Positions 1-8,746 are shown, numbered from the stretch's first letter. The stretch: DNA of 64,000 nt from Streptomyces sp. NRRL F-2664 (GCF_000719345.1 NZ_JOFX01000011.1:75790-139789); one strand, 5' to 3'. Notes: generated from the letters alone by a model not told the origin. Made by a program: numbers and translations.

Positions 1-810
1 CTGCACGCGTCCCTGCGACACGCGCACGGAGGCGTCGGGGTCGTCGTCGGTGCCGATGGCGACGGTGGGGTCCTCCTTGGCGAGGCGGGCGAGCTCGGGG
101 ATGGCGAAGCCGCCGTCCTCGAAGACGGTGAGGAGGTCGCCGGGGAGGTCGATGTCGCTCTTGTCGATCTCGTCGACGAGCAGGACCCGGGGCCGGTCCT
201 GCGGCAGCAGGGCGGTGCCGAGCGGCCCGAGGCGCAGGTAGCGGGAGATCGACGGCGCGCGGGCCGGCTCGGTCCCCGGCGCGGGGACGGTCGCCCGGGC
301 GGGGGCCGCGTCCCCGGCGGGGCCCGCCCCGTGCCGGGTCACGTCCGCAGCGGCGTTGCCCACCGGGGTGGACGGCAGGCGCAGTTGCTCCAGTCCGGCC
401 TCCTGGAGGCGGCCGATGGCGTCGTACAGGTACAGCCCGTCGCGCAGCACCGTCCGGCTCGTGATCGGCCAGTGCAGTACGGGGCCCAGGCCGAGGTCCG
501 AGGCGATGCTGTAGGCCAGGGTGGACTTCCCCACACCCGGCTTCCCGGTGATCAGCAGCGGCCTGCGCAGGTGCAGGGCGGTGTTGACGACGTCCTTCTC
601 CTGCTCGTCGGGGACGTAGCCCTCGCCGCGCAGGCGGGTGCGCTCCCAGGCGGGTCCCTCGCAGCCGGGGGGCGCGTACCCCGGGTCGGGGGTGCCGGTG
701 AAGTCCCGCCAGGGCGGCGGGGGTCCGGTCTCCAGGCGGGCGCGCCGGTCCGTGCCCTCACCGGTCCCGTGGTACAGCCACCAGTCCTTCACCACTGCCT
801 CTGCCTCCAT
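1..810 (-). CDS. MoxR-type AAA ATPase, C-terminus beyond window edge
   Basis: Partial gene: 270 codons are visible and the frame is still open at base 1. The start ATG is at 808-810. Walker A GKPGVGKST lies at about residues 90-98. Walker B (LLVDEID, followed by KSDIDLP) is near residues 205-215. The spacing and the 'DEIDKS...LL.VFEDGGF' sequence fit the MoxR branch of AAA+ ATPases, which act as chaperone-like remodellers together with vWA proteins. The gene follows the caspase/VMAP-like gene by 30 bp on the same strand, so the two are probably co-transcribed. In VMAP-type conflict systems the MoxR ATPase is the NTP-dependent switch between sensor and effector; that role here is inferred from context. 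The remaining C-terminal part and any vWA or SAV_2336-like partner would lie to the left of the window. Confidence 0.85.
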   Translation of the reverse strand, partial: MEAEAVVKDWWLYHGTGEGTDRRARLETGPPPPWRDFTGTPDPGYAPPGCEGPAWERTRLRGEGYVPDEQEKDVVNTALHLRRPLLITGKPGVGKSTLAYSIASDLGLGPVLHWPITSRTVLRDGLYLYDAIGRLQEAGLEQLRLPSTPVGNAAADVTRHGAGPAGDAAPARATVPAPGTEPARAPSISRYLRLGPLGTALLPQDRPRVLLVDEIDKSDIDLPGDLLTVFEDGGFAIPELARLAKEDPTVAIGTDDDPDASVRVSQGRVQ

Positions 811-840
811 CGTCGTGTCGCCGTCTGTCAGTGGTCGGGG

Positions 841-2916
841 TCAGGCCAGGGACCGGGAGCCCGGTATGTCGTCGGGATCGTCCCACAGGATCACCAACTG
901 GTCTTCCCTCGGGGGACGTTGGGCCGCATCCGGGCCGGCGCGCGCAGCTGCCGCGGCCGCGCCGGCGGCCGCCCGGCGCACTTCCCGCACGCGCGCGGGC
1001 AGGGCGAGCACGTCGAGTGCGCCGGGGTCCGGCCGGCCGTCGGGCCCGGCCGGTGCGAGCAGGTCCAGGAGCGGGCGCGCCGGCGCTCCACCGCCGCGCC
1101 GCCACACGGCGACGGGGACACCGCCTTCCAGTACCGCCTCCAGCAGGCCTGCGTGCGGGGCGGAGGTGGTGTGCGCGACGACGCACGCGGGCGCCGGCCG
1201 CTCGGCCAGCTCCATGCCGAGCACGTCCGTCACCTCGGCCTCCTCCACCACCCGCACGGCCTCGGGGTGGCGGCCGCCCCGCGTGCACAGCCAGCGCCAG
1301 CTGGTGTGCCACTCCGGACGGGTGTCCGTGCGCTCCTGCGGGCAGCGCACCACGACCTGGTGGAGCAGGCCGAGGGCGCGGGTCCGGCCGGCCGGGCCGC
1401 GGGGCACCGGCCACTGGTCGAAGTCGGCGTCGAGCAGTTCGTACGGCACGTGGAACTCGACGCGGTCGACGCCGCCCGCGGCGGGCGGCCCCGCTCCTGC
1501 GGCGTCCGCGGACGCCGCGCCGACGAGAGCGAGCTGCCGTACGAGCTCCTCCCGCACGGTGTCCAGCCGTACGGGCGCGCCCCGCGACTCCCAGATGTGC
1601 TCGGTGCGTTCGCCGCGCAGCCACATGCGGGCGCGCAGGCCCGGTCCGCCGTCCGGCGGCGGCTCCAGCGCGACGTGCACGACGGTCGTACGGGCCGGGG
1701 GCGGCGGCGGGGGCAGCGCCGGCAGGGCGAGCCGTTCGCGGGTGGTGTCCACCCAGTCCTTCAGCCGGGCCGCCCACTGCGCGTCGCCCGCCGTGGCGGA
1801 CCGGTCGGCGAGGAACCGTACGAAGGGCACGGCCAGCGGCATCCCGCCGCGTCCGCCCTGGCGTTCGTCCAGGTCCTGGACCACATCCAGGAGGCCGTCC
1901 CCGGGCAGGCCGCCGCCGACGGGGGTGGTGCAGCCGGCCGTCCGGAACGCCCAGGCGTAGGCCTCGTAGGCGCAGCGCGGCAGGGCGCGGCCTTCGAAGA
2001 GCACACCGAGGCCGTCCCACGCCTGCTGGTCGAGGCGGGCCGCGCGGGGCAGCGCGATCGCGGTCGGGTCGTCGTCGAGGAAGGAGCAGGCGTCCCAGTC
2101 GCGGTCCACGAGGAACTGCGGGAGCTGCCAGCCCTCGCCGCGTTCGCGCAGTTCCCGGAAGGTGCGGTGGATGCTGCGGGCGGCGGTGGGCAGCCCGGTG
2201 ACGCTCTCGCGGACGGAACGTCCGCCGAGTTCCGTGAGGAGGGCTTCGGTGAAGCGGCCGGCGCCGCGCTCTGCGTCGTTCTGCGCGGCCTCGCCCTCGC
2301 GGGAGGCGTAGAGCCGGAACTGCCGGCGCCCCGGCACCGAGCTGCCGCCGCCGTAGTCGGTGCTGCCGAAGTTCCAGCGGGCGTCGCGGGGCGCGTCGAC
2401 GCGGCAGGAGTCCACGAGTGCGGCCTGGAGGGGGAACCTGCGGTGCTTGACGAGGTCGGTGCGCCACCAGCGCAGTGCCGAGTCGAGGTTGAGGTGCCGG
2501 ATCTGGCTGGGGCGGGCGTCGGCGCACGGCAGCATGAGCTCCTGGCGGGGCCCGAGGTAGCCGTGTCCGGCCCAGAAGATCCACAGCAGGTCCCCGTCGC
2601 ACTGCGGGAGTTCGTCGAGCAGCGCCGCCTTGACGTTCTCCTCGGTCGCCGGGCGGCAGGCGGCGCGCAGGGCGGCCATGGCCGGGGAGTCCGGCCAGTC
2701 GAGGGCTTCGGCTGCGTCGAGCGGCGACAGCAGGAGCCTGAGGTTGCCTGGCGGGACCTGGGCCGGTCCGGTCAGCCAGTGCGCGAAGCGCAGGGCGTCG
2801 CGGGCCGGGCCGCGCAGGTTCCAGCGGTGGCTGACGTCGTAGCGCTCGACGCCGGCGACGAGCGCGAAGGTGCGCTGCGGGCCGAGGGCCGGGGGCAGGA
2901 AGTCGGCGGGGATCAC
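841..2916 (-). CDS. Caspase-like protease with EAD-like and VMAP-C-like regions
   Basis: 691 aa. The N-terminal ~290 residues form a caspase-fold peptidase: catalytic His118 lies in IFWAGHG and catalytic Cys171 in ALVDSC, each after a hydrophobic strand. Residues about 294-397 resemble an effector-associated adaptor domain of the EAD2 kind (helical, with 'MPLAVPFVRFLADR' and 'AARLKDWVD'). After a proline run (about 402-409), residues 410-685 resemble the VMAP C-terminal domain, including 'VEFHVPYELLDADFDQWPV' and 'VVVRCPQER'. The start overlaps the hydrolase stop by 4 bp (ATGA), and the MoxR gene follows by 30 bp. Domain names rest on recognised patterns, not a search. Likely role: a protease effector held inactive by a MoxR-dependent switch in a defence or self-killing system. 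The caspase call is firm; the EAD and VMAP calls are probable. Confidence 0.8.
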   Translation of the reverse strand: MIPADFLPPALGPQRTFALVAGVERYDVSHRWNLRGPARDALRFAHWLTGPAQVPPGNLRLLLSPLDAAEALDWPDSPAMAALRAACRPATEENVKAALLDELPQCDGDLLWIFWAGHGYLGPRQELMLPCADARPSQIRHLNLDSALRWWRTDLVKHRRFPLQAALVDSCRVDAPRDARWNFGSTDYGGGSSVPGRRQFRLYASREGEAAQNDAERGAGRFTEALLTELGGRSVRESVTGLPTAARSIHRTFRELRERGEGWQLPQFLVDRDWDACSFLDDDPTAIALPRAARLDQQAWDGLGVLFEGRALPRCAYEAYAWAFRTAGCTTPVGGGLPGDGLLDVVQDLDERQGGRGGMPLAVPFVRFLADRSATAGDAQWAARLKDWVDTTRERLALPALPPPPPPARTTVVHVALEPPPDGGPGLRARMWLRGERTEHIWESRGAPVRLDTVREELVRQLALVGAASADAAGAGPPAAGGVDRVEFHVPYELLDADFDQWPVPRGPAGRTRALGLLHQVVVRCPQERTDTRPEWHTSWRWLCTRGGRHPEAVRVVEEAEVTDVLGMELAERPAPACVVAHTTSAPHAGLLEAVLEGGVPVAVWRRGGGAPARPLLDLLAPAGPDGRPDPGALDVLALPARVREVRRAAAGAAAAAARAGPDAAQRPPREDQLVILWDDPDDIPGSRSLA

Positions 2917-4181
2917 CCGATCCCCGCTTCGGCCACCGCCTGTTCGATCCGCTCGTAGAGGGCGTCCTGTTTCCAGTAGGCGCTGTGGCAGGCGGGGAAC
3001 GGCTGGCGGCTGCCGATCTCGTGGTCGGTGATGCGGGGGTCGCCGGGGAAGACGGGCTCGGCGAGGTAGGACAACACGTCCTGGCGGTCGTAGACGTTGA
3101 GCCAGCGCGGGAAGCCGTACGGGAGCTTCCCGCCGGGTTCGAGCGCGGTCAGGGCGCCGAGTTCGTGGAGGAAGGCGGCCTGGGAGCCGACCGTGACGAG
3201 CAGGTGCGCGCCGGGGACGGCCTCGCCGCGGGCGGCGGCGAGGGCCAGGAGGTCCACGAGGGCGATGCCGCCGAGGCTGTGGCCGATGAGTACGGTCGGT
3301 GCCGGGTCGGCGGTGATCCGCGCGTGCAGGAAGTCCCGCAGGTCACGGCCGCGGGCCTGGTAGCGCAGGATGTCGCCGAGGGCCGGGGTGGCGCCGGCGG
3401 TGAGGGAGCCGCGCCAGGCGTTGAGCAGGGGCTGGGTGGTGACCCGCAGGGCGAGCCGGCCGAGGACGGCGGCGGCGCGGGCGCCGGGCACGCGGGCGTC
3501 GCCGCCGAGGCGGGTGGTGAGCAGTTCGACGAGCCGGTCCCGTTCGGCGCCGGTGCAGTCGGCGTCGGCTCCGGCGGTGGCGAGCGCGCCGGCGGCCACG
3601 GCCCGGGCGAGGGCGGTGGCCAGCTCCCGTGCCTGCGGTTCGCCGGTGGCGCGGTCCGCGGCCCGGGCCGCCTCGGTGGAGTCGGCGGCGGCGGCCAGCG
3701 CCGCGGGGAAGGCCGCGGCGAGGCCTGTGCCGTGCAGGAGGGCGCCGAGTTCGCCGCCCGGGTGGGGCGGCGCGGGCGGTAAGGCGGCCAGCAGGGCGAG
3801 CACGCGGGTCCCGGCGGGCGCGACGCCGGGCATCGCGAAGGCGTCGTCGTCCCCGTCCCCGGGGCCGCCCGGGTCGCGGGCGTCGTCCGCCCAGCCGGCC
3901 TCGGCGAGGACCCGCAGTTCACAGAGCGGGTCGGCGAGCAGCAGCGCCCATTCGGCCGTCTCCGCGTCGGCGGAGTCCGGTAATGCGGATCCGGCGGCGG
4001 GCCGCAGACCGGGCACGGAGCGGCCGCCGGCGCCGAGCGTCGCGCCGAAGCGGTCGCCCCAGTAGCAGGAGTCGACGGCTGCGTCACGGAATCTGGCCGT
4101 CAGCCGGTCGCGCACCAGCGCGAAGAGCCGGTCGTGCCGTTCACGCCGTACGCCCGTGCCGTGGACAAAGAGAAAACGCAT
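2913..4181 (-). CDS. Alpha/beta hydrolase, first gene of the caspase-MoxR module
   Basis: 422 aa, cytosolic by sequence. It starts with the strand 'MRFLFVHGTGVRR', typical of an alpha/beta hydrolase oxyanion loop. The nucleophile elbow GHSLGG is at residues 300-305 (Ser302). A C-terminal His is available in the 'ITDHEIGS' stretch. A long Ala/Gly-rich, probably helical insertion (about residues 50-270) separates the first strand from the nucleophile and could be a lid or sensor. Lipase/esterase-like activity is expected; the substrate is unknown. Its stop overlaps the start of the caspase-like gene, so the two are translationally coupled. A good Shine-Dalgarno sequence lies just upstream, and only about 30 nt separate the start codon from a 29-bp perfect hairpin. 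Confidence 0.75.
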   Translation of the reverse strand: MRFLFVHGTGVRRERHDRLFALVRDRLTARFRDAAVDSCYWGDRFGATLGAGGRSVPGLRPAAGSALPDSADAETAEWALLLADPLCELRVLAEAGWADDARDPGGPGDGDDDAFAMPGVAPAGTRVLALLAALPPAPPHPGGELGALLHGTGLAAAFPAALAAAADSTEAARAADRATGEPQARELATALARAVAAGALATAGADADCTGAERDRLVELLTTRLGGDARVPGARAAAVLGRLALRVTTQPLLNAWRGSLTAGATPALGDILRYQARGRDLRDFLHARITADPAPTVLIGHSLGGIALVDLLALAAARGEAVPGAHLLVTVGSQAAFLHELGALTALEPGGKLPYGFPRWLNVYDRQDVLSYLAEPVFPGDPRITDHEIGSRQPFPACHSAYWKQDALYERIEQAVAEAGIG

Positions 4182-4211
4182 GGCCGCCCCGCCCCCCTCG
4201 TGCCGTCGCCC

Positions 4212-4270
4212 CCGGGTCCTGTCGCCGCAGCAGCACCGCCGGGCGGTGCTGCTGCGGCGACAGGACCCGG
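4212..4270. repeat. Perfect 29-bp inverted repeat with a 1-nt loop
   Basis: Arms 4212-4240 and 4242-4270 are exact reverse complements around the single base 4241. The element lies between the SGNH hydrolase stop (4326) and the start of the hydrolase-caspase-MoxR module (4181), both transcribed leftward. It may terminate the SGNH transcript. Only 30 nt separate it from the next start codon, so it could also form part of that operon's leader. Confidence 0.85.
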
Positions 4271-4325
4271 CCCCGGCACGATAGCGCCGGGGGCTCGGCC
4301 GGGGGTAGGGAACGCCCGGTTCGGG

Positions 4326-5522
4326 TCAGCGGGCCGCCCAGGCGGAGCCGAACGCGTGCTCGGCGAAGCGCTCGGCGATGCGGTGGTGGCCGGCGGCGTC
4401 CGGGTGGAGCGCGTCGGGCAGCGGGAGTTCGCCGTGGTCGGCCTCCCCGTACAGGGCGCGGCCGTCGAGGTGGTGCAGGTGGGGGTCGTCGGTGGCACGG
4501 GCCGCGGTGACGCGGGCGAGTTCGTCGCGTACGACGCGCAGGGTCAGCCGCCCGTGGGCGGCCTCGGCCGGGTCGCCGAGGGCGCGGAAGCGCAGCCGGC
4601 CGTCGCGGAGGTCGGCCGCCGCCGGACCGGGGGTGTCCTCGTGGATCGGGCAGTACAGCGGGGAGACGACCAGGAGGGGCGTGGTGGGGTGGCCCTCGCG
4701 GACGGTGTCGAGGAAGCCGTGGACGGCCGCGGTGAAGGCGCGCAGCCGCATCACGTCGTGGTTGACGAGGTTGATGCCGATCTTCAGGCTGATCAGGTCG
4801 GCGGGGGTGTCGCGGAGGGTCCGCGCGGTGAAGGGGTCGAGCAGGGCGTTGCCGCTGAAGCCGAGGTTGACCAGTTCCACACCGGCCCGGGCGGCGGCCA
4901 GTGCGGGCCAGGTACCGGTCGGGCCGTCGGCGGTGGAGCCGTGGCTGATCGAGCTGCCGTGGTGCAGCCAGACCCGCCGGCCCGCGTCCGGTGCGGGCTC
5001 CACGGGGGCGTCCGTGCGCAGGGCGATGAGTTCGTGGGTCCCGCGGTACGGCAGCCAGATCTCGACGTCCTTCATGCCCTCGCCCAGTCCGGCGAACCGG
5101 ACGGTGCCGGGCGGACCGGGGGTGAGGACCTCGGCCCAGGTGGTGACGTCGACCGTCCGGACGGTGCCGCCGTCGGCGCAGGCCCGGCCGGCCGGGCGGC
5201 CGTCGACCAGGAGGTCGTACACGGCGTCCGGGGGTGTGGGCGCTCCCCGGTGGACGGTGGTGGTGGCGAGGACGTCCAGCTCGACGGCGGTGGCGCGGGT
5301 GCGGAAGGCGAGGCGTACGCCGGCGGGCTGGGCGGCGACCTCGACGAGGTCGGCGGGGGCCTGGCGGCGGGCCCGGGCGGGCAGCCGGTACGGCAGGACG
5401 CCGCGGGCGGTGCGTTCCACCTCCAGTGCGCCGCGCAGGAGTTCCGGTCCTACGGGGGTGGTGGTCCAGCCGGGTGTGCCGTCGGGGGCCGGGTCGCGTC
5501 GCAGGTCGTCGAAGTCGTCCAT
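4326..5522 (-). CDS. SGNH/GDSL-family hydrolase
   Basis: 398 aa from ATG 5520-5522 (start 'MDDFDDLRRDPAPDG'); a longer upstream frame exists but lacks protein-like composition. The first ~190 residues look like a beta-rich carbohydrate-binding or jelly-roll region. The SGNH core follows: block I 'HHGSSISHGS', block II 'LGFSGNALLDP', block III 'IGINLVNHD', and the Asp-x-x-His catalytic pair in 'DALHPDAAGHH'. Members of this two-domain class are esterases or deacetylases on sugars or lipids; the substrate cannot be read from the sequence. No signal peptide is visible. It is divergent from the secreted protease gene across a 162-bp gap. Confidence 0.8.
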   Translation of the reverse strand: MDDFDDLRRDPAPDGTPGWTTTPVGPELLRGALEVERTARGVLPYRLPARARRQAPADLVEVAAQPAGVRLAFRTRATAVELDVLATTTVHRGAPTPPDAVYDLLVDGRPAGRACADGGTVRTVDVTTWAEVLTPGPPGTVRFAGLGEGMKDVEIWLPYRGTHELIALRTDAPVEPAPDAGRRVWLHHGSSISHGSTADGPTGTWPALAAARAGVELVNLGFSGNALLDPFTARTLRDTPADLISLKIGINLVNHDVMRLRAFTAAVHGFLDTVREGHPTTPLLVVSPLYCPIHEDTPGPAAADLRDGRLRFRALGDPAEAAHGRLTLRVVRDELARVTAARATDDPHLHHLDGRALYGEADHGELPLPDALHPDAAGHHRIAERFAEHAFGSAWAAR

Positions 5523-5684
5523 ACCGCCCACCCTGCCGACCGGGCGGGCGTTCCGCACTCGGGTTTCCGGCGGGCTCCGGGTGCGGCCGGGCTGTGAGAA
5601 CGGACACGTACCGGCCCCGGAACCCGGGCCGCGATCCACCCATCGAACCGAGAGTCGGACGCGTACGCGGGCGGGAGGGGCCGG

Positions 5685-6644
5685 ATGTCCAGCAGGGTGC
5701 AGGGGCGGGAGCGGGGACGGACCGCGGCACGGGGCCTGGTGGGCGTCGGCCTGGTGTGCGCGCTGGTCCTCGCGGGCGCCGGGTACGTCGCCCGGGAGCT
5801 GCGCGGCATCGCCGCCGTCCGCGCGGACGGCGATCCCGCCCGCGGCGTCTACCAGCAGGACCCCGAGCGCGCCGACCGGACGGCGGCGGCCGTGCTCGAC
5901 GGGATCGTCCGCGAGGAGGCGCAGCCGCCGACGGACGGCAGGGCCTTCGCCGGCAGCGCTGCGGTGGACTGGCGCTCCGGCGGCTGGGAGCCCTCCGACC
6001 CGCTGGAGGCGGGGCCCGCCCCCGCGGACCCCGCGGTCGGCGCGCTCTTCTCCCCCGGCAGGGACGGCGATCCCGACCACCACTGCTCGGGCGTCGTGGT
6101 CCACTCCCCCGCCGGCGACCTCGTCGCCACCGCCGCCCACTGCGTCCACGGCGGCGGTTTCCGTACCAACCTGGCCTTCGTGCCCGGCTACCGGGACGGG
6201 ACCGCACCGTACGGCGTCTGGGTGCCCGCCCGGATCGAGGTGGACCCGCGGTGGACCGCGGAGCAGGACCCCGACCACGACATCGCCTTCCTGCGGCTGC
6301 GCCGGCCCGGGTACCCCGGGCAGCGGCTGGAGGACGTCACCGGCGCCAAGACCATCGCCTTCGGAACCGAACTGCCGGCTCCCGCACGGCTCGTGGGCTA
6401 TCCGAACGCTTCCGAGGAGCCACTGGACTGCCGTACCACGGCCCTTGCCGCCGGGCCGGCCCAGCTGAGGCTGGACTGCGCCGGCGTGCCCAACGGGACC
6501 AGCGGAGGCCCGGTGCTCACCGACGGGCACACGCTCATCGGGGTGATCGGCGGCCGCGACGGGGGCGGCGACGAGGAGACCTCGTACAGCAGCTTCTTCG
6601 GCGACGGCGTCCGCGCCCTCTACGAGCGTTCCGCCCGCTCCTGA
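5685..6644 (+). CDS. Secreted trypsin-like (S1) serine protease
   Basis: 319 aa. The N-terminus has basic residues then a hydrophobic stretch (about 17-35, 'GLVGVGLVCALVLAGAGYV'), indicating a signal peptide or signal anchor. The chymotrypsin-fold triad is visible: His152 in TAAHC, Asp199 in DHDIAFL and Ser273 in NGTSGGPVL. Cysteines near His152 and Ser273 could form the conserved disulfides. The start ATG at 5685 follows a purine-rich ribosome-binding site (gggagggg). It is an extracellular endopeptidase of unknown substrate. Trypsin-like proteases also occur as conflict-system effectors, but this one has an export signal and no adaptor domain, so a link to the caspase module is not supported. 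Confidence 0.88.
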   Translation: MSSRVQGRERGRTAARGLVGVGLVCALVLAGAGYVARELRGIAAVRADGDPARGVYQQDPERADRTAAAVLDGIVREEAQPPTDGRAFAGSAAVDWRSGGWEPSDPLEAGPAPADPAVGALFSPGRDGDPDHHCSGVVVHSPAGDLVATAAHCVHGGGFRTNLAFVPGYRDGTAPYGVWVPARIEVDPRWTAEQDPDHDIAFLRLRRPGYPGQRLEDVTGAKTIAFGTELPAPARLVGYPNASEEPLDCRTTALAAGPAQLRLDCAGVPNGTSGGPVLTDGHTLIGVIGGRDGGGDEETSYSSFFGDGVRALYERSARS

Positions 6645-6728
6645 CCCGGTCCCGACCCGGTCCTCGACGGAGCGGACCGGCTACTGTTCGGATCAGTCCA
6701 CCGACGCGCCGACGACAGGGACGGTCCG

Positions 6729-7970
6729 ATGCACACGGCAGAGCCGCCGGAAGCCCGCCTGGAGGACGCGGGCACCCTCCTGGTCGCGCCGTCCGCCCTG
6801 CACGGCGAGGCCGCGGCCAGGGACTTCTTCGGCTCCGTCGTCACGCCGGAGGAACTCGCCTCCGGTTCCGCCGACCCGGCCGGGAGGACCGTCTACGTGT
6901 GGGGCGACCCGTCCCCGGCCGGCCGCGACCGACTGCGCGCGGCCGCACGGGTGTTCGCGGTCCGGGACGGAGGCACCGGAGGCACCGGAGGCACCGACGG
7001 ACCCTGGACCTTCGTCGGCCCCGGCCGGATCCCCCTCCGCGTCCACGGGGTCGGCGTGTACTACCGCTGCTTCTTCGGAGCCGACGCCGGCCACTTCGGG
7101 TGGATCCGCGCCGAGCACGCGTTCCAGTCGCTGACGGAGTCCGACAAGCCCGCAACGGCGCACCGCAGTGGGATCTACCTGACGCCCGTCACCCGGCACG
7201 GCGACGAACTGCACTTCCGGCTGCTCCGGTGCTCCACGAACCTCTCGGGGCCGACCGAAGGCTTCGGCCCCACCGACACCGCCGTCGTCGAGGCCCTCAA
7301 CCGCGAGGCCGCGACCGTCTTCCGCGACCAGGCACCGCTGAACCACGTACTGGCGCAGGTCTACCACAACACCCTGGCAGCCCCCGGGCGCAGGCAGTCC
7401 AAGGCCCGCATCTCGGCGCACGCCGACAAGACCAAGGACATGCCCGCGAACGGCATCATGGCGTTCTGCACCTTCTACGACGGACTGGACGGGCTGGAGC
7501 CGCTGGCCGACGACCCGTTCGACCGCGGTGTGAAGGGGGTCAGCGCTCTGACCAGGCTCCACTTCCGCCTGAAGGACCCCGCGGCACGGCCCGACGGGGC
7601 GGCGCTGCCCGCACAGTTCACCCTGACCCTGCACCCCGGCTCGGTGTTCCTCATGCCGCTGTCCACCAACCGCCTGTACACGCACGAGGTCCGGCCCTCG
7701 TCCCTGGACGCCGGGCTGCTCCCGACCCGGCTGGGGTACGTGGTGCGCTGTTCGGACACCGTGGCCGTGCACAAGGGGGGCCGCACGTTCATCGAAACGG
7801 CCCGGGGCCTGGCGCCGTTGGAGCCGCCCACACCGGCCGGAATGGACCGACTGCGCCGCCTGTACGCCGAGGAGAACCGCACCTCGTCCTTCGTCGACTA
7901 CGGCGACGACGTCCTCTTCAGCATGAACACCGGGGACTACCTGGCGCCCGAGGTGCCTGATCATGGATGA
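6729..7970 (+). CDS. 2-oxoglutarate/Fe(II) oxygenase, AlkB-like, long form
   Basis: 413 aa. The C-terminal half has the double-stranded beta-helix signature of Fe(II)/2-oxoglutarate oxygenases: His231-Ala-Asp233 and distal His319 as metal ligands, and Arg340 (GYVVR) as the probable 2-oxoglutarate anchor. The first ~200 residues are not recognised and contain a Gly-Gly-Thr run (residues 82-89) encoded by a tandem 9-bp repeat. The ORF overlaps the start of a second, shorter oxygenase by 8 bp. Substrate class is unknown: AlkB-like folds act on nucleic acids, proteins and small molecules. No natural-product or DNA-repair genes are adjacent. Confidence 0.75.
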   Translation: MHTAEPPEARLEDAGTLLVAPSALHGEAAARDFFGSVVTPEELASGSADPAGRTVYVWGDPSPAGRDRLRAAARVFAVRDGGTGGTGGTDGPWTFVGPGRIPLRVHGVGVYYRCFFGADAGHFGWIRAEHAFQSLTESDKPATAHRSGIYLTPVTRHGDELHFRLLRCSTNLSGPTEGFGPTDTAVVEALNREAATVFRDQAPLNHVLAQVYHNTLAAPGRRQSKARISAHADKTKDMPANGIMAFCTFYDGLDGLEPLADDPFDRGVKGVSALTRLHFRLKDPAARPDGAALPAQFTLTLHPGSVFLMPLSTNRLYTHEVRPSSLDAGLLPTRLGYVVRCSDTVAVHKGGRTFIETARGLAPLEPPTPAGMDRLRRLYAEENRTSSFVDYGDDVLFSMNTGDYLAPEVPDHG

Positions 7971-8712
7971 GATCCTCACGTGCGCCCTGCCGACCGACGA
8001 GGACCTCTTCGGCCGCCTGTATGCCTCCGTCGAGTGGGAGGACGTGGGCAAGGGCCGGCGGGGCGCCACGCTCGTCAGGACCGACGAGGCGGGCCGGGTG
8101 CCCCTGGTACGGACCACCACCCGCTACGGCGTCCCGGCCCAGCGCTTCGGGGCGGTGCACGAACGGCTGGCCCGGCAGGTCCAGGAGCGGGCCGCCCTGC
8201 CGGTCGGCTTCAACAACGCCCTCATCGAGACGTACACGCACGCCTGTCGGACCATGGGCGCGCACTCCGACCAGGCCCTGGACCTGGCCGACGACTCGTT
8301 CATCGCCGTGTTCTCGTGCTACCGGCACCCCGCGGCGGGCCCGCCGCGGAAGCTGGTCTTCGAGTCGAAGGAGTCGGGCGGGGAGACGTTCGAGGTCCCT
8401 CTCGCCCACCACGGCATCGTGGCGTTCTCCGTCGGGGCGAACCGGCGGCTCAGGCACAGGATCGTGCTGGACGCAGCCGGCCCCCCGGTGGACAACCCCT
8501 GGCTGGGCGTGACGTTCCGCACGTCCAGGACCTTCGTCCGGTTCCGCGACGGACATCCGTACCTGCCCGGGGGCGCGCGGCTGACGGCGGCCGACGAGGA
8601 GCAGCAGCGCGAGTTCTACCGTCTGCGCCGCCGCGAGAACCAGGAAACGGACTTCGGCTACCCCCCGCTGACGTACACCGTCAGCGGGAGCGACCTGCTG
8701 CCGCCCGTGTGA
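7963..8712 (+). CDS. 2-oxoglutarate/Fe(II) oxygenase, AlkB-like, short form
   Basis: 249 aa. Metal ligands are His101-Ser-Asp103 (in 'MGAHSDQALDL') and His165 (in 'RRLRHRIVL'); Arg186 or Arg189 in 'GVTFRTSRTFVRF' would bind 2-oxoglutarate. 'NNALIETY...H.D' resembles the AlkB nucleotide-recognition and core region. The start ATG 7963 lies inside the previous gene (8-bp overlap, different frame), so the two are probably translated together and may form a heteromer or act in sequence. It is followed by a convergent SDR gene 34 bp away. Confidence 0.75.
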   Translation: MDEILTCALPTDEDLFGRLYASVEWEDVGKGRRGATLVRTDEAGRVPLVRTTTRYGVPAQRFGAVHERLARQVQERAALPVGFNNALIETYTHACRTMGAHSDQALDLADDSFIAVFSCYRHPAAGPPRKLVFESKESGGETFEVPLAHHGIVAFSVGANRRLRHRIVLDAAGPPVDNPWLGVTFRTSRTFVRFRDGHPYLPGGARLTAADEEQQREFYRLRRRENQETDFGYPPLTYTVSGSDLLPPV

Positions 8713-8746
8713 CGCCCACCTGCGGCACGGCCCGCCGGGGCTGCCG

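Noticed and set aside
331..2958. Long plus-strand open frame (875 codons) opposite the caspase-like gene
   Set aside because: Its protein is low-complexity Ala/Gly/Arg/Val sequence without domains; it is the antisense shadow of a GC-rich gene with clear catalytic motifs on the other strand.
5685..6644. Trypsin-like protease as an effector of the nearby conflict module
   Set aside because: It has an export signal, is divergently oriented, lacks an adaptor domain and is separated by the SGNH hydrolase gene.
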